From assembly GCA_037974665.1 (NCBI GenBank), contig CM075775.1:43737652-43801651 (forward strand): DNA of 64,000 nt, written 5' to 3'. A program made the translations under genes and the position numbers. The notes under the pieces were generated by a model, which made no database searches, was not told where the DNA came from, and was given only the letters and a program-made list of their open reading frames with translations. This stretch comes from Ehretia macrophylla (lineage: Eukaryota; Streptophyta; Magnoliopsida; Boraginales; Ehretiaceae). Below, in pieces: positions 59,206 through 64,000 of the stretch; the first letter of the stretch is position 1, and each line of letters starts with the position of its first letter.

Positions 59206-60477
59206 GAATCCAAACAAGATTAAGGATGTCAATTCGGTAGCCTAACCAGTGCTGGGTATGGCCTATGGTGTGTACATGAGCATTGGCGGACCGAAAGGAA
59301 AACAGGTAGGCCGCCTTTGATTTTTTGTTGAGCGGATCGGGGGAGAGGGGTATAGCAGGGCAATGGCTTCACTGACCCCCGATGGAGCTCCAGCGGTTGT
59401 TCGATCATTGACAAGGTTCAAAGAAAGAGTGGGACATTGATAAAGAATACATGACTAACCCCAATGAATATTCTTCGCCCATTATCACCTTATCTTTACC
59501 CATTGATCTATAGTTCCTCTTCTTTCTCTCTCTTGACCAATGCTCTGGCTTCCCTCATTCAAAAGATCAGCCGTTGTGACACAGGTGTATCGAGGTAGGC
59601 CGTGGATTGAATGAAGAAAGAAGGCGAACACGAATACTAAAAAGCGGTTCATGGGGATAGAAAGCGCGGAACGGGCTTTCCAAGCATAAAACAATCCCTA
59701 CCTGTACATTCCATGGCAACAGACAAAAGGCTATTTTGTCGTTGTTCTTAACCCCAAGTCCATTTTTGCTCCCAATCATCTCCATGACAAGACTACCATG
59801 ATTTCCGAACGAACCTTCCAACAAGTAGAATAGAAGTTGACCACAAAGCCATCTCTGTGGGAGGTTGCTACCCATAAGGCCATCTCAGGCATGGGAAAGA
59901 AAGGCGGCAGACAACTAACTAAACTTGGGAGCCTAAACGGCATTGAGGATGAGTCCATCGGTTGACAAATGGCTTCTCTCTACAGGTGCTTTCATTATGC
60001 ATCGATCAACTTGTCACGATTGATTACTCACACACAATTAGGTTAGACAAGCTTAGGGAGGTGATCTGAATCGCTATCGATACGATGCAGGGCTGATTTG
60101 CTGACTGTAACGAACTTGACTCTGCCCCTGAAAAAAAATAAAAGAGCGTGAAGACCTTTGACCTGGGCTGGGGAGGGATTGAGGTCGCTTTTCTTTAGGA
60201 CTTTAGTTCGTAACAAGGCTCGAAGACCTCCGGCTGGATTTGAAATGGATTAGGTAGGTCATCCATTTACGGCGTGGGTGGGATTAACAGCTTTCTCGTA
60301 CAACTCTAAATGCTCTTGCCAATGTGTTCTAACCAGAGCCTTCTCCCTATTCCATGCTCGGGCATAACAGCAGCTTGAGCTTGCTGCTACTCACACGAAT
60401 AGTCTCTGGTCATATATGAGATTATGATATCACGCAGATGTGGCATTAAGGATTCCTTATACGACTTACAGGAGTGA

Positions 60478-60520
60478 AGTGACCCATTGGTATGGGGCAC
60501 GAACGGTATTAAGGATAGTA
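60478..60520 (+). repeat. Short repeat GGGGCACGAACGGTATTAAGG
   Basis: This unit is related to CTTTGATAAGGGGCCCGAGC at 60687-60723 and to the closest relative at 61577-61618. A weaker relative, GAATAAGGGGTCCGAACGG, lies at 32578-32596. Confidence 0.6.
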
Positions 60521-60686
60521 TAAAGTGCCGTGACTGCCTTCTAGGGGAAGGCAGGAATGATACCTCCCCTCAGAGCTTCCAACTCCCAGGGGAGACCGTA
60601 GCTACGGGTAGTACCTTTTCTTTCTAAAACTACAGTGTAAAATGTCCCATTAAGGGCTCCTTCTTGTTACAGAATGGAAGTTAAGG

Positions 60687-60723
60687 TACCCTTTGATAAG
60701 GGGCCCGAGCGGTAGTAAGGACA
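60687..60723 (+). repeat. Short repeat around TAAGGGGCCCGA
   Basis: ACCCTTTGATAAGGGGCCCG followed by AGCGGTAGTAAGG. It repeats at 61577-61618 with two or three differences, and again at 60478-60520 with more. Confidence 0.7.
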
Positions 60724-60971
60724 TTAATGGTAGCTCGTCTTTCCTCACCTTCGGCTTAGAAAGATAGTTTTTGGCGGGCCAGGCCAGAGAGTTACTTTTG
60801 GGAGAAGTAACGAAATGATTCCTCTCTCATAGAGCTACTGAGCATAAAACTCCCCGTTGCCCAAAAAGCAGAGGGAAGCTATAATCTGAGGGCAGCTCAT
60901 ACAGAGAGAGACTGGAGCTCACCTCCCTGAGGAAGGAGAAGCGTAGCGACTGAGGGGAAACGTTCCTTAGA

Positions 60972-61000
60972 GGAAGGGAAACCATTCCCTTCCTTCCCGG
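60972..61000 (-). repeat. 29-bp repeat, inverted copy of 29156-29184
   Basis: An exact reverse complement of the other copy. See 29156-29184. Confidence 0.75.
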
Positions 61001-61576
61001 AAGGCCGCTATTCCTTTCAAGGAATAGAGTAAGGCCTTTACCTTTCCCTGTATTAGAGGGAGTTAGTGATAGACTTAGACTGAATCTCGTATGTACGAGA
61101 TTAAGGGCAGTTAAATCCTCTATTTGTTGTAGCTCTGTAGCTCTAAGGCCGCAATTCTTGTTCTGGAATTGCATAAGGCCTTTATCTTTTCTTGTTGCTT
61201 GTAGCTTTTCCTCCCTGCCCTTTCCAAGAGGAAAAGGAGTAAGGGGAGTCCTCTGCTTCCGAATGACAACTTCTTCTTGTAACAACTTAAATAGGTGCCC
61301 ATTTTTGCCTAAGAAATCATATAGTTTTAATAGGCTCTAATGAGCCCCTATTTAAGGGGGTTATAACATTTGTTTTTCTTAAGAGAATCTCGTTGTAATA
61401 CTAGGAACTACTGCAGCTCCCTGGCGAAAGGATACGAAGTATCGTTGAGCACTTGAGTTAGGAGTATAACAACTAACGAGGGCTTCCTTCTACTTCCCCT
61501 CACCTCCTGGGGGTTCTTAGGGGGAAAAGTGGCATTTAAAATCGACTTTAAGGACGCCTTATCGGTACTAAAAGCA

Positions 61577-61618
61577 GTGAAGGGACCCTTTGATAAGGGG
61601 CCCGAATGGTACTAAGGC
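61577..61618 (+). repeat. Short repeat around TAAGGGGCCCGA, second copy
   Basis: It contains ACCCTTTGATAAGGGGCCCG followed by AATGGTACTAAGG. See 60687-60723. Confidence 0.7.
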
Positions 61619-61634
61619 TTGTACACAGCTTTAT

Positions 61635-62190
61635 CCACTTTACCCCGAATCCCATTCTTCTAAGAAAATATTCCAGAAACCTCCAGTTGACATGATCGTA
61701 AGCCTTTTCTATGTCAATTTTACATAGAACTCCTGGTTCCCCGCTTCTAATTCTTGAGTCAATGCACTCGTTCGCTTTAGGTTTTTATTCCAGGATTTGC
61801 CTTCTTTGTAGAAAGGCGCTCTGATGGGGCAATATGATGAAACTCATTGCCTTCCTCATTCTGGATGCTAGCACTTTTGCAATTCTTTTGTATAAGCTAC
61901 CCACCAGGCAACTCGGGCGGAAATCTCGAATGTCAACATCTTCGCCTTTATATGGGATCAAGGCAATGAAAGTGGCGTTGGTTTGAAGACGCTCGACCAA
62001 TGGGAGAGGTTTGAAGATGCTCGACCGGGTTTGAAGATGCTTGACCGATAGGGATGGGAATGGAGTTGGCTCCAGTGAGGCATCTTTGTGGAACTCCAAA
62101 AGCACCTTCATGAAGTCATCCTTGACCATCCCCTTAGCATTTTGTATAAAAAGCGATGCTGAATCCGTCCGGACCTGGGCCCTTGTCTCT
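61635..62190 (-). pseudogene. LINE (non-LTR) reverse transcriptase fragment
   Basis: The minus strand carries DKGPGPDGFSIAFYTKC at 62187, then, after a frameshift near 62140, KDDFMKVLLEFHKDA, NATFIALIPYKGEDVDIRDF, RPSCLVGSLYKRIAKVLASR and QSAFLQRRQILE. After a TAA at 61785-61787 the same frame continues with NECIDSRI and then [19 protein letters not shown]. These are the fingers and palm of a plant LINE-1-type reverse transcriptase; the catalytic F/Y-x-D-D part is not included. The copy has one frameshift and one stop. Three units of the dispersed mitochondrial repeat sit inside the frame at 61980-62058. Confidence 0.88.
61980..62058 (+). repeat. Dispersed mt-type repeat, three units inside the LINE fragment
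   Basis: Three tandem variants of TTTGAAGATGCTCGACCGAT followed by AGGGAGAGG-like ends: the first has GACGCTCGACC, the second ends early after CTCGACCG, and the third has CTTGACCG. They sit between the LEFHKDA and NATFIALIP parts of the LINE reverse transcriptase on the other strand. Confidence 0.85.
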
Positions 62191-62343
62191 ACACATCTCC
62201 CACGGCTGCTATAGTCGATACGACGGTGGCTCTATATGGTATAAAAAACTCGTAAGGCCTTCGTTGCACTCAGGACTTGAATTCCTTTAGTTTCGAAAAG
62301 TACCAATATATAGAGCTCTGTGACTCAACTCAAATCAATAAGG

Positions 62344-62460
62344 ATGCCGAAATTTTTTACTTATCTCATCATTCTCGTGTTTCAGTTCATATTCTCCAGT
62401 GCCAGGCGGGAAGCCACCCAATCACTTCAGTCAAGGAAAACGTTCGATAGAAGCCCCTAA
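62344..62460 (+). CDS. Unrecognised 38-codon hydrophobic ORF
   Basis: ATG at 62344 opens a short frame whose first 18 codons form one strongly hydrophobic segment (MPKFFTYLIILVFQFIFSS) followed by a basic/polar tail. A small membrane ORF of this type is common in plant mtDNA and is sometimes part of chimeric ORFs. I do not recognise it, and it may be chance. Confidence 0.25.
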   Translation: MPKFFTYLIILVFQFIFSSARREATQSLQSRKTFDRSP

Positions 62461-62909
62461 GGTATTATGAGCCAAAGAGTAAATCATTCCTCAATCCACT
62501 CAGGCGGAACCGTCACATTCTCTCTTAGAGACTCTATCGTGAAAGAAAGGGAAGCCAACTAACTCATAGCCGCCCATTCGCTCATATGACTGGCAGGTCG
62601 GAATTAGCCCTGATTCTTTCTACTTCTTTTTTTTAGTACGGTCTTACTTTTCTTCCTTATCCCAGTCTGAAACTAGAACAGCCTAACTTCACCCAGTTGA
62701 AGACCCCACCTTTTCCTCATTCTCCCATAGGGCTTTTTTCGATTTGATATTGGGATTTCATTCTTTGATCTGCAGAATAAGGCCTAGGAGCTCTCTCTTT
62801 TATGGTAGAGATTTCACCATACCAAGAAACCGAATCACAATGGATCAAAGCCATCTTGGCTGAAACTGAAGAGGCTAGGTGGTCACTGATAATAATAGTA
62901 TGCCTGCAA

Positions 62910-62970
62910 AGGTATGAAATAAATCGACTGATAAGGAGAGGTATGGAGTAAGTCGACCGATAGGGAGAGG
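62910..62970 (+). repeat. Dispersed mt-type repeat, two units
   Basis: ATCGACTGATAAGGAGAGG then GTCGACCGATAGGGAGAGG, 31 bases apart and linked by TATGGAGTAA. These are diverged relatives of the family at 11482-11550 and elsewhere. Confidence 0.75.
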
Positions 62971-63134
62971 TTTGAATTCGCGTAAGTAATGGTCAGATAT
63001 TGCCGTTGTAGCGCTAGTTCGAGGAGAAGTGCTATCGTCCCCACAAGGGAGGTTAAGAAGATGGTTAATTGGCCTCTTGGTATATGTACGGCAAGAACAC
63101 TGCCTTCACTTATGTTGGCAAGGTCGGGAACATC

Positions 63135-64000
63135 TGTCACGCCGCGACCCAACCCCCAAGCTAAAGGCTAAGTCCGAACCCGACACACGGATAGAGTCTC
63201 CCCTGTACTGTGGACATTCTGAAAACCTGTAAACTCGCAAATAAGATAACTACAAGGTAAACAAACTTTTCATGGCTATATATTTAAAGATTCAAGGCCA
63301 TCCGAGCCTTGAAGAAACTAACAGTTCCAAAACCATACAAGCATGCAAGTAACTTGTTTACAATGTAGGCTAATAGCCATGCCATTCTAGGATAACATTT
63401 AAATCATACTTAGAAGATATAACATTCTACATTAAGCCATTCACTCCCAAGCATGCAAAGTGAATAAAAGCATAAACATAAGTTATTACAAGACATAGGT
63501 TGCCAATTCTACACCACAACCAACTATCCTTCAACTTCTTACAACAACCAACATAAACAAATCCCTTAGGCCACAAAATAGATACACAAGTACCAAATAG
63601 AAACAAGAAGGCACAGCCACCTCAGAACAACACACAGCAACTAGGGTAAAGGCTCGATCTGCACCTCTTCCTCCTCCACTACTACCTCAACAAGCTGGGG
63701 ATCACCCTCAGCGTCTCCTTAAACATATATTGAGGTATGAGCAACCACTGTTGCCCAGTGAGGGATATAGTCCCGGGGCGTGCATTGCAATAGGTAATAT
63801 AGTTAAACAACAAAAACAATTAGACAATTAAAGAACCAATGATAGCTTGAATAACCACACATTTAAAAAGGATACATTTCACATAACCCCTATACACCAA
63901 TCTTCACTGGTCTTCATTCACGAACAACAATCACGATCACGATAAGCCGGCATAACCCCAAACACTCCAGTAGGTGTACTCAGGTTGTACCTCGATAATC
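63135..64000 (-). repeat. LTR fragment of the solo-LTR family, cut by window end
   Basis: From TGTCACGCCG onward it aligns with 24184-25050 with scattered differences. Shared words include AACCCCCAAGCTAAAGG, GTATGAGCAACCACTGTTGC and GTGAGGGATATAGTCCCGGG. The preceding ACATC (63130-63134) is the candidate TSD. Whether it is a solo LTR or the edge of a full element cannot be seen. Confidence 0.9.

Larger units (their letters stand above)
58112..63134. other. Mitochondrial-like block with retroelement fragments
   Basis: It begins with GAAGC, the TSD of LARD-3. It holds a gypsy gag/protease scrap (58895-59205), a LINE reverse-transcriptase scrap (61635-62190), and several short repeat families at 60.4-61.7 kb. 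No organelle gene is recognised. The stretches 59205-60470 and 62460-62900 show nothing I can name. Confidence 0.5.

Noticed and set aside
62344..62460. Small hydrophobic ORF as a known mitochondrial subunit (for example an ATP synthase subunit)
   Set aside because: I could not match it to any family; it is kept only as an unrecognised low-confidence ORF.
11482..62970. The dispersed 29-base repeats as a CRISPR array
   Set aside because: Units are variable, scattered over 50 kb on both strands, lack regular spacers and have no cas genes; the context is plant organellar.
1..64000. The window as an actual mitochondrial genome
   Set aside because: Complete LTR elements with TSDs plus broken nad2 and trnfM fit a nuclear copy better, although short retroelement scraps alone would be compatible with mtDNA.

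Overview
This window is best read as plant nuclear DNA: a large, decaying block of mitochondrial origin (a NUMT) into which several LTR retrotransposons were later inserted. It is not bacterial, and no intact conventional gene set is visible. The mitochondrial origin rests on an sdh3 reading frame, the first exon and intron start of nad2, a trnfM-like tRNA, a group II intron domain V, endogenous mitovirus polymerase remains, plastid fragments (psbC, rrn16) of the kind often carried in plant mtDNA, and several families of short dispersed repeats. A nuclear location is inferred. The retroelements have 5-bp target-site duplications (TSDs) cut in the mitochondrial-like sequence, and the organelle genes carry frameshifts and mostly C-to-T / G-to-A changes. 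The species cannot be named; an angiosperm, probably a eudicot, is likely.

Layout. 1-11357: a Ty3/gypsy Tekay-like chromovirus on the minus strand, with its left LTR cut by the window edge and its polyprotein broken by stops and one frameshift. 11358-13198: mt-like DNA. 13199-22007: a coding-free LTR element (LARD-1, plus strand, TSD GAAGC) whose 3' LTR carries a 1.15-kb internal duplication. 22008-24183: mt-like DNA with a degenerate trnfM. 24184-26674: a solo LTR (TSD GTCGG). 26675-36299: mt-like DNA with a domain V, rrn16 and psbC scraps, an integrase scrap and unrecognised ORFs. 36300-43087: LARD-2 (plus strand, TSD ATATC, nearly identical LTRs). 43088-51055: mt-like DNA with mitovirus remains, sdh3 and nad2 exon 1. 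51056-58111: LARD-3 (minus strand, TSD GAAGC). 58112-63134: mt-like DNA with gypsy gag/protease and LINE reverse-transcriptase fragments. 63135-64000: the start of another LTR of the solo-LTR family.

How the parts relate. The three LARDs share primer-binding site, polypurine tract, LTR modules and a T/G-rich non-coding core of 1.8-2.2 kb. The bases just before their 3' LTR resemble the equivalent bases of the Tekay-like element, so they are probably non-autonomous and mobilised by a relative of it. Nothing here looks like an operon or a defence system. The most interesting material is the LARD family with its conserved LTR hairpin, the mitochondrial repeat embedded in frame in a LINE reverse transcriptase, and the altered sdh3.
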